From: CAIWHR01 sp963781285
Lineage (GTDB): Bacteria; Pseudomonadota; Gammaproteobacteria; Burkholderiales; Casimicrobiaceae
DNA length: 64,000 nucleotides
Direction: 5' to 3'
Assembly: GCA_963781285.1 (NCBI GenBank)
Contig: CAWAFI010000024.1
Location: 67,335-131,334, forward strand
Part shown: positions 53,047 through 61,696 of the stretch, piece by piece
Numbering within the stretch: position 1 is the first letter of the stretch
Layout: every line of letters starts with the position of its first letter
Notes under the pieces: generated by a model
Seen by the model: only the letters and a program-made list of their open reading frames with translations
Told to the model about the DNA's origin: nothing
Databases searched by the model: none
Program-made: the position numbers and the translations under genes

Positions 53047-53983
53047 TGTGGGATTCACGGACATCGTTTCAACTCAAGTACCGCAAGCACGATGCGGCGG
53101 CTGGGCGAAGCAAGACCTAAGGCGAGCGCGTCTTGTGTAGGGCCGCCATGGCTCGGTCTTTCTTCCAATCGCTATACCGGATTCGTTCGTTCGATTCATC
53201 GTAGGCGGCTACGACGGCTTCCGACAATGGGGTGCGCTCGCCGACCTCGGCAATTCTTCCGGCGGGCGTTTTGCCACCCAGCCCACCGTGCGAACGTCTG
53301 TAGTTGTAAATGAACTGCCACTCTTCGATGCGCTGTTGAATTGCCTCCTCTTTCGGCGAATGTCGCGACCAGAACTCCACCAAATCGGTCAGCTGCGATC
53401 GTTCCACTTTGCCGTTCAAGTGCGGCGAACGCGGTGGAATCGGGCGAAACTTGATGAACGCAGCCATCAGTCGACGCTGTACGCTTTCCGCAAAGAATTC
53501 CGTTCCGCGGTCAGTCTGGACGCGCTGGATAGCGAAGGGCATGTACGCGATCGCCCGGGACGGGTCGGCTGTAGCGCTGCGGCACGTGACAGCGCTTGGG
53601 CTTGATCAGCGGCTTAACGTTCGCCGCCGCCTGTGAATGGTCGCCAACGAGAATTCCGTTTGTTCGAACAGCCGCAGCTCAGTTTGGATTCGGCGGGCAC
53701 CGTTCCCTTCGCCGCGCAGCACCAGAATCGTCGACCGATCTTGATCCGTCAGTTTGCGATTCGGGCTGCGATGAGGGCGCCTGCTTACCGATAGAAGCCC
53801 TTGCTCTCCATGCGCCTGGTACCGCGTCGCCCACTTACGCAGCGTCGGCCGTGAGACACCACAACGCAAGCACACCAACCCGGCGTTACCCGTTTCTTGG
53901 AGCATGCGAACCCAACGCAAGCGCCGAGCAATTTCGCGATCCATCAGCCAATTCTAGTTGAAACGATCTATGCGAATCACACA
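53047..53983 (-). mobile_element. IS481-family element with an internal deletion, inserted in the IS3 orfB
   Basis: The 28-base inverted repeats (53047-53074 and 53956-53983) both start TGTG and end ATCGTTTCAACT, with 5 mismatches. A perfect 7-base target duplication GTTGAAG lies at 53040-53046 and 53984-53990. Length is 937 bases, short for an IS481 because part of the transposase is missing. Confidence 0.85.
53117..53944 (-). pseudogene. IS481-family transposase lacking its central region
   Basis: The N-terminal helix-turn-helix part (53944 down to about 53606) reads LRWVRMLQETGNAGLVCLRC, SRPTLRKWATRYQAHGEQGL and GARRIQTELRLFEQTEFSLA. The C-terminal part (53542-53117) reads FAIQRVQTDRGTEFFAESVQ, PIPPRSPHLNGKVERSQLTD and WQFIYNYRRSHGGLGGKTP. 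The segment with the first catalytic Asp is absent, so the two halves are separated by only about 60 unmatched bases. The element cannot move by itself. Confidence 0.82.
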
Positions 53984-54514
53984 GTTGAAGATCTCAGGTT
54001 TACCGTAGCGGGCAATGGCCTCTTCGACGGCTTCGACACAGAAGTCGGCGGTCAGCGTGTTCGACACCCGCCACGCCAGCACCCGCCGCGTCGCCCAATC
54101 CATGACCGCGGCCGAATAGATGAAACCCCGCTGCATCGGCAAATAGGTGATGTCCATCGCCCAGACATGGTCGGCACGCTCGATGGCGAGATGGCGCAGC
54201 AGGTACGGGTAGATCTTGTGGCCCGGATGCGGCTTGCTGGTATTGGGTTTGCGGTAGAGCGCCGTGATGCCCATCTTCGCCATCAGCGTGCCCACGTGCA
54301 GACGGCCGGCGTAGGGATGCCCTTCGCGCGCAAGGATCTTGGATAGCTGCCGCGCACCGAGAAAGGGGTATTCCAAATGCAGCTCGTCGATCGCGCGCAT
54401 CAACGCCAGATCGTTCTCTGACGTGGGCGCCAGCAGGTAATACACGTTCGCCCGCGAGATCTCCAGCAACTCTGCCTGCCGCTTCACCGGCAGCGGGTGC
54501 GCCTTGATGATCAT
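53984..54514 (-). pseudogene. 5' part of the IS3 orfB transposase
   Basis: Starts at 54514 (MIIKAHPLPVKRQAELLEIS) and reads ALMRAIDELHLEYPFLGARQ, HVWAMDITYLPMQRGFIYSA with the first catalytic Asp, and AVEEAIARYGKPEIFN, where the IS481 insertion interrupts it. Its start overlaps the stop of orfA. Confidence 0.85.
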
Positions 54515-54819
54515 CGCTTTGCGCTCGCATCGCCGATGCGACCGAGCGCGACTTCCAAAAAATCGACTTCCAGCGCGAACTGCCCGATCTTGGCCTGCAT
54601 CTCCTTCGCGGTAGGACCGTGTTCCGTGCCACGCTTCTCGGCCGGCGACAGGAACACGCCGATTGCTCCCTCCAGCAACTGCGTCTTCCATTACGCGATC
54701 TGGCTGCCGTGCACGTCGTACTTCTCGGCCAGCTCCGCCAACGTCTTGTCGCCCTTCAACGCCGCCAAGGCCACCTTCGCCTTGAACGCCGCCGTGTGAT
54801 TCCGTCTCGGCCTTCTCAT
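54511..54819 (-). pseudogene. IS3 orfA with an internal stop codon
   Basis: From 54819 the frame reads MRRPRRNHTAAFKAKVALAA, LKGDKTLAELAEKYDVHGSQ, IA, then a TAA, then WKTQLLEGAIGVFLSPAEKR and MQAKIGQFALEVDFLEVAL to the stop. It is the helix-turn-helix OrfA of an IS3 element. The TAA sits where relatives have Gln (CAA to TAA is one change). Confidence 0.8.
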
Positions 54820-54930
54820 TGCACTGCTCCTTTGCGGGCGATATCCTCGCCCATCAGAGCAGGTCCTTCACTTAAGCGCCAGTCTCATTTTCCCGAGCCA
54901 GCTCTACCGACCGGTACAGGGAATACAACA

Positions 54931-55848
54931 ATGAAAGTGGCCATTCTGCTTTGTACTCTGCATGGGCAGCACTACCTTGCGGAACAGTTGCAATCGGTGT
55001 CTACCCAAACGTTTACCGATTGGGAGATTTTTGCCTCTGACGATGGCTCCGAGGATGACACCCGCGCCCTGCTGCTGCACCAGCAGGCGACTTGGGCACC
55101 CGGCAAGCTGACAGTGCACTCTGGCCCTGCCGAAGGTTTTGCAGCCAACTTTCTCTCGCTGATCTGCAACGCGGATATTCAGGCCGACTATTACGCCTTT
55201 GCCGATCAGGATGATGTGTGGGAGCCCAACAAGCTGGAGCGGGCCGTTATGTGGCTGAGCACGGTGCCCAGCAATGTACCGGCTCTCTATGGCACGCGCA
55301 CTCTGCTGGTGGACGAACGCAACCAGGTTATGGGCCTGTCCCCCCTGTTCCCCCAGCCACCCTGCTTTGCCAACGCGCTGGTGCAGAACATTGCCGGTGG
55401 CAACACCATGGTCTTCAACAAGGCGGCCCGCAAGCTGCTGCGCGAGGCCGGGGAAAGCATTGACGTGGTAACGCACGACTGGTGGGTGTATCTGGTGGTG
55501 TCGGGATGCGGTGGGCAGGTGTTTTACGATGCTGTACCTTCATTGCGCTACCGGCAGCACAACCACAATGCCGTGGGGCAAGACACGAATTGGCGGGCAC
55601 GGCTAAGCCGAATTCATCTTCTGTTACGGGGCCGGTTCAAGGGCTGGAATGACCGCAATGTGGTGGCGCTAGAGCGCATCAGCGCCAAGCTGACGCCAGA
55701 AAACCAGGCTACGCTGCGGTTGTTCAAAACCGCGAGAAAGCGCTGGATACTGCCCCGGCTAATAGGCTTCTGTCGAGCAGGCATTCACCGGCAATCGACA
55801 CTTGGCAACATCGGACTTTTTCTAGCTGCCTTGCTCAACAAGGTTTAG
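54931..55848 (+). CDS. Family 2 glycosyltransferase (rhamnosyltransferase-like)
   Basis: The 305-residue protein starts at 54931 behind CAGGGAA. The GT-A fold shows VAILLCTLHGQHYLAEQLQS, DWEIFASDDGSEDDTRALLL and YYAFADQDDVWEPNKLERAV, with the DxD-like DQDD. The middle part (AGGNTMVFNKAARKLL, VTHDWWVYLVVSGCGGQVFY) is typical of rhamnosyltransferases for surface glycans. The gene lies only 25 bases from the IS3 end, so its native promoter has been lost. Base composition is less GC-rich than the flanking housekeeping genes. Confidence 0.85.
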   Translation: MKVAILLCTLHGQHYLAEQLQSVSTQTFTDWEIFASDDGSEDDTRALLLHQQATWAPGKLTVHSGPAEGFAANFLSLICNADIQADYYAFADQDDVWEPNKLERAVMWLSTVPSNVPALYGTRTLLVDERNQVMGLSPLFPQPPCFANALVQNIAGGNTMVFNKAARKLLREAGESIDVVTHDWWVYLVVSGCGGQVFYDAVPSLRYRQHNHNAVGQDTNWRARLSRIHLLLRGRFKGWNDRNVVALERISAKLTPENQATLRLFKTARKRWILPRLIGFCRAGIHRQSTLGNIGLFLAALLNKV

Positions 55849-55879
55849 AGACTTGCCTGGGTCTTTGTCCTGCCATTTG

Positions 55880-57244
55880 TCATTGTGGGGCCCGGGTAAC
55901 GTTCCAGTGTTCCATCATGGCGTCGACATAGCTGGCTGTTGTCTGCACCAGCTGACACTGGTCTGAGAGGGTCTGGAGCAGATCACGCTGGTCGACGAGC
56001 CAGCGTAATTGTGTGGCGAGGGCCGGGGCGTTGCCTGCCGCAAACAGCAGGCCGTTGTGGCCGTGCGTGAGCAAGGCCGCAACGCCCGGCACATCCGACC
56101 CCACCACCGGACAGCCTGCGGCCAGTGCAGAATGAACGACCAACGGGGTGTTTTCTTGCCAGAGCGATGGCACAACCAGCACATCGAAACCGCCCAGCAC
56201 GCGCGAAATTTCCGCGTGGGGAAACACGCCCCGGAAAGCGACGTTCGCCATGCCGCTGGCGCTGTGCAGCAATCCCTCGGCATAGTCAGGAAAGTCATGA
56301 AGGTTGCCGTAGGCGGCCAGTTTCACCGCGCCCTGAGGCAGCAGCTTGAGGGCGGACAGCAGCACATGCAAGCCCTTGTGCGCGGCCACAGTGCCAATGA
56401 AGCCTATGCGCAGTGGCAAAGCGGCCCGATTGCGATAGTCACGTGGCTGGCGGTCCGGGGCGTCAATGCCGTATGCAAGCTGGGCGATACGGTGGGGTGC
56501 AACACCGGCGCGCTCCAGCGTTGCCCGCATCACCTCGGTGGGAACCACAATTTTTTGCAGCGCGTTGAGGCGCTCCACATTGCGCGCCAGGCGCAGCGCC
56601 ATGGACCGGACTTCCCGTGACTGCGGGTATGCGGGCAGGCGCCCGTTGACGGTCCACCGGGCCACGGTGTCCAGCAGGGGGACCGGCACTATGCCAACGA
56701 CCTTGCTGGCCAGTGAGCCACGCGTTGCCCTGAACCTGCCAGCAAAGTGCTGCACGCAGTTGCCTGCGTGAACACTGGGCCCACTACAGGTTTGTCCATT
56801 TTCCAGCATCAGGGTGGCTGCTGGGCAGACAGCCCAGAAATCGGTGGGAGACATGAAAGCCGGGACACCTGCCTGCGTAGCCCGCTCGATCAGGCCCGTG
56901 CCCAGGCGGTTGAGGTGAAAGAAGTGCACCCTATCGGGCTGGTAGGCCTGCAGGATGCGGTCGAAGTAGTTTGCAGCGGCCTGGTTGTCATAGCTCAGAC
57001 CGACACCAGACTCCTGCGCTTGTGTAGGAGTATGGGAGTGGTGAAAGCGGTAGACGTGAACGCCTTCATGTCCGTATTCATCAAACCGGTCATCCCCGCA
57101 CAACGGGTGGGGCGAGGGGTAGCCTGTCAGGACACGAACTTCATGCCCGCGGGATTGAAGTTCGTGGGCGACGGACAGGGTCAATACCTCGGTGCCCGCA
57201 GAAAAATCCGGAAAGAACTGATGGACCGTGAAGAAGAATTTCAT
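55880..57244 (-). CDS. Family 4 glycosyltransferase
   Basis: The 454-residue GT-B protein (start 57244) has an N-terminal acceptor domain FFFTVHQFFPDFSAGTEVLT and FHLNRLGTGLIERATQAGVP, and a C-terminal donor domain LRIGFIGTVAAHKGLHVLLS, SLWQENTPLVVHSALAAGCP and VVGSDVPGVAALLTHGHNGL. In the middle a Cys-bearing stretch (FWAVCPAATLMLENGQTCSG) is shared with the frame-broken GT4 at 62.6-63.8 kb. It transfers a sugar in surface-glycan assembly. Its start overlaps by one base the stop of an epimerase fragment, the remains of an epimerase-GT4 operon. Confidence 0.88.
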   Translation of the reverse strand: MKFFFTVHQFFPDFSAGTEVLTLSVAHELQSRGHEVRVLTGYPSPHPLCGDDRFDEYGHEGVHVYRFHHSHTPTQAQESGVGLSYDNQAAANYFDRILQAYQPDRVHFFHLNRLGTGLIERATQAGVPAFMSPTDFWAVCPAATLMLENGQTCSGPSVHAGNCVQHFAGRFRATRGSLASKVVGIVPVPLLDTVARWTVNGRLPAYPQSREVRSMALRLARNVERLNALQKIVVPTEVMRATLERAGVAPHRIAQLAYGIDAPDRQPRDYRNRAALPLRIGFIGTVAAHKGLHVLLSALKLLPQGAVKLAAYGNLHDFPDYAEGLLHSASGMANVAFRGVFPHAEISRVLGGFDVLVVPSLWQENTPLVVHSALAAGCPVVGSDVPGVAALLTHGHNGLLFAAGNAPALATQLRWLVDQRDLLQTLSDQCQLVQTTASYVDAMMEHWNVTRAPQ

Positions 57245-57427
57245 CAGGCCAGGGTGGCCTTCATCCACCGGGCAGTGCGCTCAATGCTGGCGGGCATGTC
57301 GGTGCTGGGCAGCCAGCCCAGCTCGGTGCGGGCCAGCTGGTTGCATAAAACGCTAACAGGAACATCAAACGACCGCGCAGGCAGGTAAATTCGCGCAATG
57401 GGCCGACCCAACGTGGACTCAAGCATG
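57244..57427 (-). pseudogene. C-terminal fragment of a nucleotide-sugar epimerase
   Basis: Reads MLESTLGRPIARIYLPARSF, DVPVSVLCNQLARTELGWLP and SIERTARWMKATLA, the end of an extended SDR. The matching N-terminus lies on the other side of the IS3 copy at 58634-58829. About 190 codons between the two are missing, so the loss involved deletion as well as insertion. Confidence 0.78.
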
Positions 57428-57457
57428 TGACCTGCGCCCGGAAATTCGGACCACTGG

Positions 57458-58306
57458 CTACTTGAGGATGGCTCCCTGGTGGATAGTCTCGTGATGTCGG
57501 CGGAATTCGTGCGGCGTGCGATAGTCCAGGCTCGAATGTGGCCGTACTTCATTGTAATGCCGCCGCCAGATTTCGATCAAAACGAGGGCCTCGGTGCGGC
57601 TTCGGAACCACTCCATGCTCAAGCACTCGTCGCGGAATTTGCCGTTGAAGCTTTCATTGTCGCCGTTCTGCCACGGCTTGCCAGGATCGATCAAAGCGGT
57701 TTCGATTTTAGCCTCGGCGAGCCAGCCCAGGATCGCGTGGCTGACGAACTCCGGTCCATTGTCGGAGCGGAGGAACGTCGGGGCGCCGCGCTCTCTGATC
57801 AGGCGGATGAGCACTTCGATGACACGCGTCGATCGGATGCTGCCAGCGACGTCGATGGCGAGGCATTCGCGGGTGAATTCGTCGATCACGGTGAGGCAAT
57901 TGAGCTTCTGACCGTTGGCGCAGGCGTCGAAGATGCGATCGTAGGCCCACAACTGATTCGGCCCCATCGCCGGCAACGGGCGCGGACGTGAACTTGCTAC
58001 CCTTCGCCGCGGACGTCGACGCGGCAATTGCAGCCCCGCGCTGCGCCATAGCCGATGTGCGCGATGACGACCCATGGAGTGTCCCTCTCGTTGCAAAAAG
58101 ATCCGAATACGTCGATAGCCGTAGCGCGGATACATCGCGGCGATCCTGCGCATGGCGTCCAGTGCTGGCGCGTCGCGCTCGGCGCGCACCGCGCGGTACT
58201 TCAACATCGAACGAGGCAAGTCCATCAACTCGCAGGCTTGGCGCTGGGTATGCCCACGCTCCATCGCCAAAGCCACCTGGTCCCGTCGGGCCCGCGAGCT
58301 CACCAT
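57458..58306 (-). CDS. IS3-family transposase OrfB
   Basis: The 282-residue DDE integrase-core protein shows RQACELMDLPRSMLKYRAVR, RIAAMYPRYGYRRIRIFLQR, NQLWAYDRIFDACANGQKLN, TFLRSDNGPEFVSHAILGWL and PWQNGDNESFNGKFRDECLS. The first Asp site reads YDRIFD where relatives have DFV/DF, and the second Asp and the Glu are present. It overlaps orfA by seven bases, so the full transposase is probably made by a -1 ribosomal frameshift at the A-rich overlap. Confidence 0.9.
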   Translation of the reverse strand: MVSSRARRDQVALAMERGHTQRQACELMDLPRSMLKYRAVRAERDAPALDAMRRIAAMYPRYGYRRIRIFLQREGHSMGRHRAHRLWRSAGLQLPRRRPRRRVASSRPRPLPAMGPNQLWAYDRIFDACANGQKLNCLTVIDEFTRECLAIDVAGSIRSTRVIEVLIRLIRERGAPTFLRSDNGPEFVSHAILGWLAEAKIETALIDPGKPWQNGDNESFNGKFRDECLSMEWFRSRTEALVLIEIWRRHYNEVRPHSSLDYRTPHEFRRHHETIHQGAILK

Positions 58307-58563
58307 TTTCGGCGGTTGATCTCTTTGAGCGTTTCGATCGCCATCTCCCTCTCGGCGACCATGCGCTTGAGCTTGGCATTCTCCGTTTCCAGCTCCCGCA
58401 GTCGCTTCACGTCCGCCGGCTCGAGCTTCCCGAACCGCCGCCGCCAGACGTAGATCGTCTGCTCGCTGATCTTGTGCTTCTTGGCGATCTCCGCGACCGG
58501 GTTCTTATCGGCCTCGCGCAGGATCGTGACCATTTGTTCTTCGGTAAACCGGACCTTCTTCAT
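58300..58563 (-). CDS. IS3-family transposase OrfA
   Basis: The 87-residue protein has the helix-turn-helix (RFTEEQMVTILREADKNPVA, KHKISEQTIYVWRRRFGKLE) and a leucine-zipper-like helix (VKRLRELETENAKLKRMVAE). It binds the element ends and is also the N-terminal part of the OrfAB fusion. Confidence 0.92.
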   Translation of the reverse strand: MKKVRFTEEQMVTILREADKNPVAEIAKKHKISEQTIYVWRRRFGKLEPADVKRLRELETENAKLKRMVAEREMAIETLKEINRRKW

Positions 58564-58633
58564 CAGCTCCTCGCTTCGTCAGCGGGAGCCATTGTCTCAA
58601 GTTACGACTGGTCAGAAAAACCCGGGCAGGTCA

Positions 58634-58829
58634 CTATCCACAGCGGCCTTCACATCGTGGGCGCTGGTGAAGTCACCCACCATCCACTCTACTTGTTCAT
58701 GGGCTGCAAACTTTCGGTACTGCTGATTGCGGGGCGCTCGAAAATACGCAGTGCGTGTCCCGCGGCCAACAATTGATCTGCAATGGCGGAGCCAATGAAG
58801 CCGCCTCCGCCAAACACTACGATTTTCAT
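58634..58829 (-). pseudogene. N-terminal fragment of a nucleotide-sugar epimerase
   Basis: From 58829 it reads KIVVFGGGGFIGSAIADQLL, AAGHALRIFERP, and after a one-base shift in a C run RNQQYRKFAAHEQVEWMVGD and FTSAHDVKAAVDS. This is the Rossmann start of the epimerase whose C-terminus remains at 57244-57427, and it closely resembles the start of the epimerase at 61697-62643. The IS3 copy begins right after it. Confidence 0.78.
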
Positions 58830-58931
58830 ATTGCCTTGTTCTTGAACCAGTCCCTCCTGAGGACCGAGCTAAATAGTTTACTTGGCTTTGCCTCCAACAA
58901 GACAAAGCTCGTTTTCACCACTCGAACACCG

Positions 58932-59346
58932 CTAATGGCAGATGTCTGACAGCGGGATGACGGCGACCTTGCCGCCCCACTCCGTCTGAGTTCCCGAGAC
59001 AATTTCCAGGTGGTTGCCCTCACTTGCGAAGACCGCTAGGCGTAAAGAAACAAATTTTTCAGGACCGTTCTTCTCGAAAATGAAGGTTTCTACCCAATAC
59101 CTTCCAGCCTCCAGATGGCCGTCGGAGACTATGGGTCGTCCAGCCTGGTTCAGAATCGCGCCATCCTTGTTGACCAGATGAACTCCCAGTGCATCAGTCA
59201 TGGCCGAATCTCTCGTTGAGTGGATTGCCAGTTCAACTTTGAAGAGACCTCTGTCTTCCCGACATTGATACTTGAATTCATCAACGCGCATTCCTTTTTC
59301 GAAAAGAAACTGACTGCTGGTATCAAATTCTCTTAATTGCGCCTAC
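58932..59346 (-). pseudogene. 3' part of an unknown gene, 5' end removed by an IS
   Basis: The frame is open from the IS end at about 59347, so the ATG at 59291 may be internal. About 130 residues are visible, beta-rich: DEFKYQCREDRGLFKVELAI, LGVHLVNKDGAILNQAGRP, AGRYWVETFIFEKNGPEKFV and AVFASEGNHLEIVSG. The look resembles the carbohydrate-binding C-terminal domain of Wzt-type O-antigen exporter ATPases, which would fit the glycan context, but this is a weak guess. AT-richer than its surroundings. Confidence 0.4.
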
Positions 59347-60610
59347 AGTAGTGTCCCAACGTTTTCTACCAGACGGCTCGTAAGTCAAAGAACTGACAGC
59401 GCTTTTTCATGATTTTGCCTGTCCGAGGCGAATTGGTAGTCACGCCGGAATCGGTGTGTGAAAAAGACCGCGACAATGCTCCGCCCAAGCATATTGGTGA
59501 AGAGCAGCAGGCTTTGGCATCGCGGAAGATGCCGGGCGTGACGCGCCGGCGTGGTGCCGGCAAGGGAGCGATGCACCCGATGCTCGTTGTAGTAAGCCGC
59601 GAATGCATCCAACTTCCGCGTCAGGTCGATCGCGTTCCAGAAGAACACATGATCGAGATATTCGCGGCGGATAGTGCCGATCAGCCGTTCAATGAACGGA
59701 TGCGACACTGGCGCGTAGGGAACCGACTTGACCTCCTCGATCGCCATGACGCGAAGGTTGGCTAACCAACGATGAAAGCGGAACAGCGGATCGTGATCGG
59801 TGCTGACACGTTTCGGTAGCGACTGAGCGGCGATCGCGCGATTGAACATTCGGCAGACCGAGATTCCGTCAATATTCGCGCGTTCTACGCCAACACCAAC
59901 AAGGCGGCGCGTGTACACGTCCATGACCAATAGTACCCAGTGACTTTGCAGAAGGATGGATTCGCAGCGAAACAGATCGACGCTCCACAGGGCATCCTTC
60001 ATGTGACCGACGAAGGTCAGCCAGGATGGGCCGTCGGTTCCGGAGTGGTCAGGTCGATAGTGCTTCGCGAGCACGCGACGTACGACATCCTTATCGATGT
60101 CGGCGCCGAAGGCAAGACCTATCTGCTGGGCGATGCGGACACAGCCAAACCGGGGGTTGCGCCGCTTTAGCTCAATGATCGCCGCGATCAATTCCGCGGA
60201 AGGCCCTTTTTGGCCCGGGTTTACGCCGATGCGGTGACGAGGAAAAGAGCAGGCGATACTTGCGATCGACCAACGCCTTGTGAAATTTGAGCAGCGTTGC
60301 CGGCTTGATGAGCGCGCCAAGCTTCGGAATCCTAGTCGGGCTCACGAATAGCGTAGTCAGGCCCAAGACGAAGCGATCCGCAGGTGTGAGATTCGGAGCA
60401 CGCTGTCGAGCGCGATTGCCAATGAGCAACTGGTGCTTCAGCAGCAGTGACTCTGCGGCGACAGCGCGGACACCACCTGGACGGAGCAGCTTCGCGAGAG
60501 TCGCGAGGAGGTGAATCGCGAGGATGACGAGGTCGCGCACGTGGTGAACGGTACCGATCGCCGCCGGAGACTGCAAGACTGCACGCAGCAGCTGAATTGG
60601 GTCACACTAC
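59347..60610 (-). mobile_element. Integrase-core (rve) insertion sequence
   Basis: Both ends carry GTAGTGT followed within two bases by CCCAA (left near 59348; right as the complement ending near 60610). The element is about 1.26 kb with one frame-broken transposase. The left end interrupts an unknown gene. Its transposase is of the same broad class as the remnant at 48150-48340. Confidence 0.65.
59385..60576 (-). pseudogene. Integrase-core transposase, frame broken near 60235
   Basis: The first frame (from 60576) reads LLRPGGVRAVAAESLLLKHQ, NLTPADRFVLGLTTLF, IKPATLLKFHKALVDRKYRL and HRRKPGPK. The second frame then continues with GPSAELIAAIIELKRRNPRF, GCVRIAQQIGLAFGADIDKD, DALWSVDLFRCESILLQSHW, LPKRVSTDHDPLFRFHRWLA and VSHPFIERLIGTIRREYLDH. 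The DDE residues (SVDLFRC, STDHDP, ERLIG) are present. A one-base shift at about 60235 splits it; relatives of this IS family encode one continuous protein. Confidence 0.8.
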
Positions 60611-60876
60611 GAATTCGCCACGCACAGGATCCTCCAGCAGTGTTCAGCTCCGACACCGCGCCTTCGGGCGCGGTTCTTTTTTGCACGGCGTTCAACACCG
60701 ATGTGGCCGCACGACGACACTCGATCCATCTCACGACCGTCGAGCCGCCCGGATTGCAAGACCTCCACGATGAGCGGTAGGCGCGCCGTTCCGTTTTGAC
60801 TGGATCAGGCGATCGGCTCGAGCCGGTCGGCGGCCGCTTGCTAGAATGCGCTGCCGCTTCACGCCGCCAACCCGTC
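60611..60876. other. Intergenic stretch with an orphan terminator
   Basis: No gene is supported between the IS end and the next methyltransferase. It holds the terminator at 60655-60682 and a TAGAAT-like -10 element near 60842, about 30 bases before the methyltransferase start. Confidence 0.45.
60655..60682 (+). terminator. Strong rho-independent terminator without an upstream gene
   Basis: ACCGCGCC-TTCG-GGCGCGGT is a perfect 8-base stem with a UUCG-type tetraloop, followed by TTC and six T residues. It would end plus-strand transcription, but no plus-strand gene lies just upstream, only the IS. Confidence 0.8.
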
Positions 60877-61692
60877 ATGCCCACCGTCGACTACTTCCGC
60901 GGCTGCACCATGAACGCGCCCCTTTGGGCGGACCTCAATCGGCGCATCGCCTTCGAGCGGCCGGAACTCGCCCGCCACGTGGCGCCCTTTCCGCCGACCG
61001 AGCTCATGCAGAACGTGTCGGGGCTGACGGTCGACAGCGATTTCGCGGCCCATGGCGCGCATTTCTGGGAAATGTTCTCGCTGCTGCTTCCGCGGCCGAT
61101 CTCGAGCTACAGCCCGATCCTCGACTTCGGCTGTGGTTGCGGGCGGCTCGCCCGCATGTTCAAGGGTCATCCGGGCGAAGTGCACGGCTGCGATATCGAC
61201 GCGCGCCACGTCAGTTGGGTGCGCGACAACCTCGACTTCGTCCGGACGTTGCAAACCCAGCCCAACGAGCCGGTCGCCTATCCCGATGCGAAGTTCGAGC
61301 TGCTACTCGCCGTGTCGGTTTTCACGCACCTCAGCGAAGCGACGCAGGACCTGCTGCTCTCGGAAATGGCCCGCATCGTGCGGCCAGGGGGCACGCTGCT
61401 GCTCACCACCCATGGCGAGCGTGCGATGCAGCGGGTGATCGACGAGGATCGCATCTACCGCATGCTGGACGTCGACGCTGGCCTGTTCGCCGAGGCGCAG
61501 CGCACGTTCGACGCGGGCCGCCTGGCGTTCATTCCACAGCGCGGGCACCTGACCAGCGCGAGGTTCCAGTACGGAATTACGTTCACGCCCGATTGCTACG
61601 TGCACGAGCACTGGGGCCGCTGGTTCAAGGTCGAGAAGATCGCCAGCGGCGCGATCCACAGCTTCCAGGACGTGGTCGTCCTGACGCGCTAG
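60877..61692 (+). CDS. Class I SAM-dependent methyltransferase (glycan-cluster type)
   Basis: The 271-residue protein starts at 60877 (MPTVDYFRGCTMNAPLWADL). The SAM motif is PILDFGCGCGRLARMFKGHP, followed by VHGCDIDARHVSWVRDNLDF, FELLLAVSVFTHLSEATQDL and VRPGGTLLLTTHGERAMQRV. Proteins of this type are frequent in polysaccharide clusters, where they methylate sugars or end chain growth. It is convergent with the frame-broken epimerase and GT4 genes and returns to the high GC of the core genome. Confidence 0.85.
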   Translation: MPTVDYFRGCTMNAPLWADLNRRIAFERPELARHVAPFPPTELMQNVSGLTVDSDFAAHGAHFWEMFSLLLPRPISSYSPILDFGCGCGRLARMFKGHPGEVHGCDIDARHVSWVRDNLDFVRTLQTQPNEPVAYPDAKFELLLAVSVFTHLSEATQDLLLSEMARIVRPGGTLLLTTHGERAMQRVIDEDRIYRMLDVDAGLFAEAQRTFDAGRLAFIPQRGHLTSARFQYGITFTPDCYVHEHWGRWFKVEKIASGAIHSFQDVVVLTR

Positions 61693-61696
61693 GGGA

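Larger units (their letters stand above)
51303..54905 (-). mobile_element. IS3-family element carrying nested IS256 and IS481 insertions
   Basis: Terminal inverted repeats contain AGAGCTGGCTCGG at 51303-51315 and its complement at 54893-54905, extended by TGAGAC and CGCTT..AAGTGAA. Subtracting the two inserted elements and one copy of each target duplication leaves about 1327 bases, a normal IS3 size. The orfB reading frame resumes exactly on the far side of each insertion. OrfA holds a nonsense codon, so the element is dead even without the insertions. It probably truncated the gene fragment to its left and now forms the upstream border of a GT2 gene. Confidence 0.82.
57428..58633 (-). mobile_element. 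Intact IS3-family element (IS407/IS51-like)
   Basis: TGACCTGC at 57428-57435 and its complement at 58626-58633 start long imperfect inverted repeats that run through ACTTGAG and ATGGCTCCC at both ends. The element is 1206 bases and carries complete orfA and orfB. No target duplication is seen: the flanks are two non-adjacent parts of one epimerase gene. Confidence 0.82.

Noticed and set aside
53954..53983. End of the IS3 orfB frame reading into NCVIRIDRFN
   Set aside because: These last codons come from the IS481 terminal repeat, so they are not a natural C-terminus.
57437..58625. CCCGG as target duplication of the intact IS3 copy
   Set aside because: CCCGG lies inside the longer terminal inverted repeats beginning TGACCTGC, so it belongs to the element; the true flanks share no duplication.
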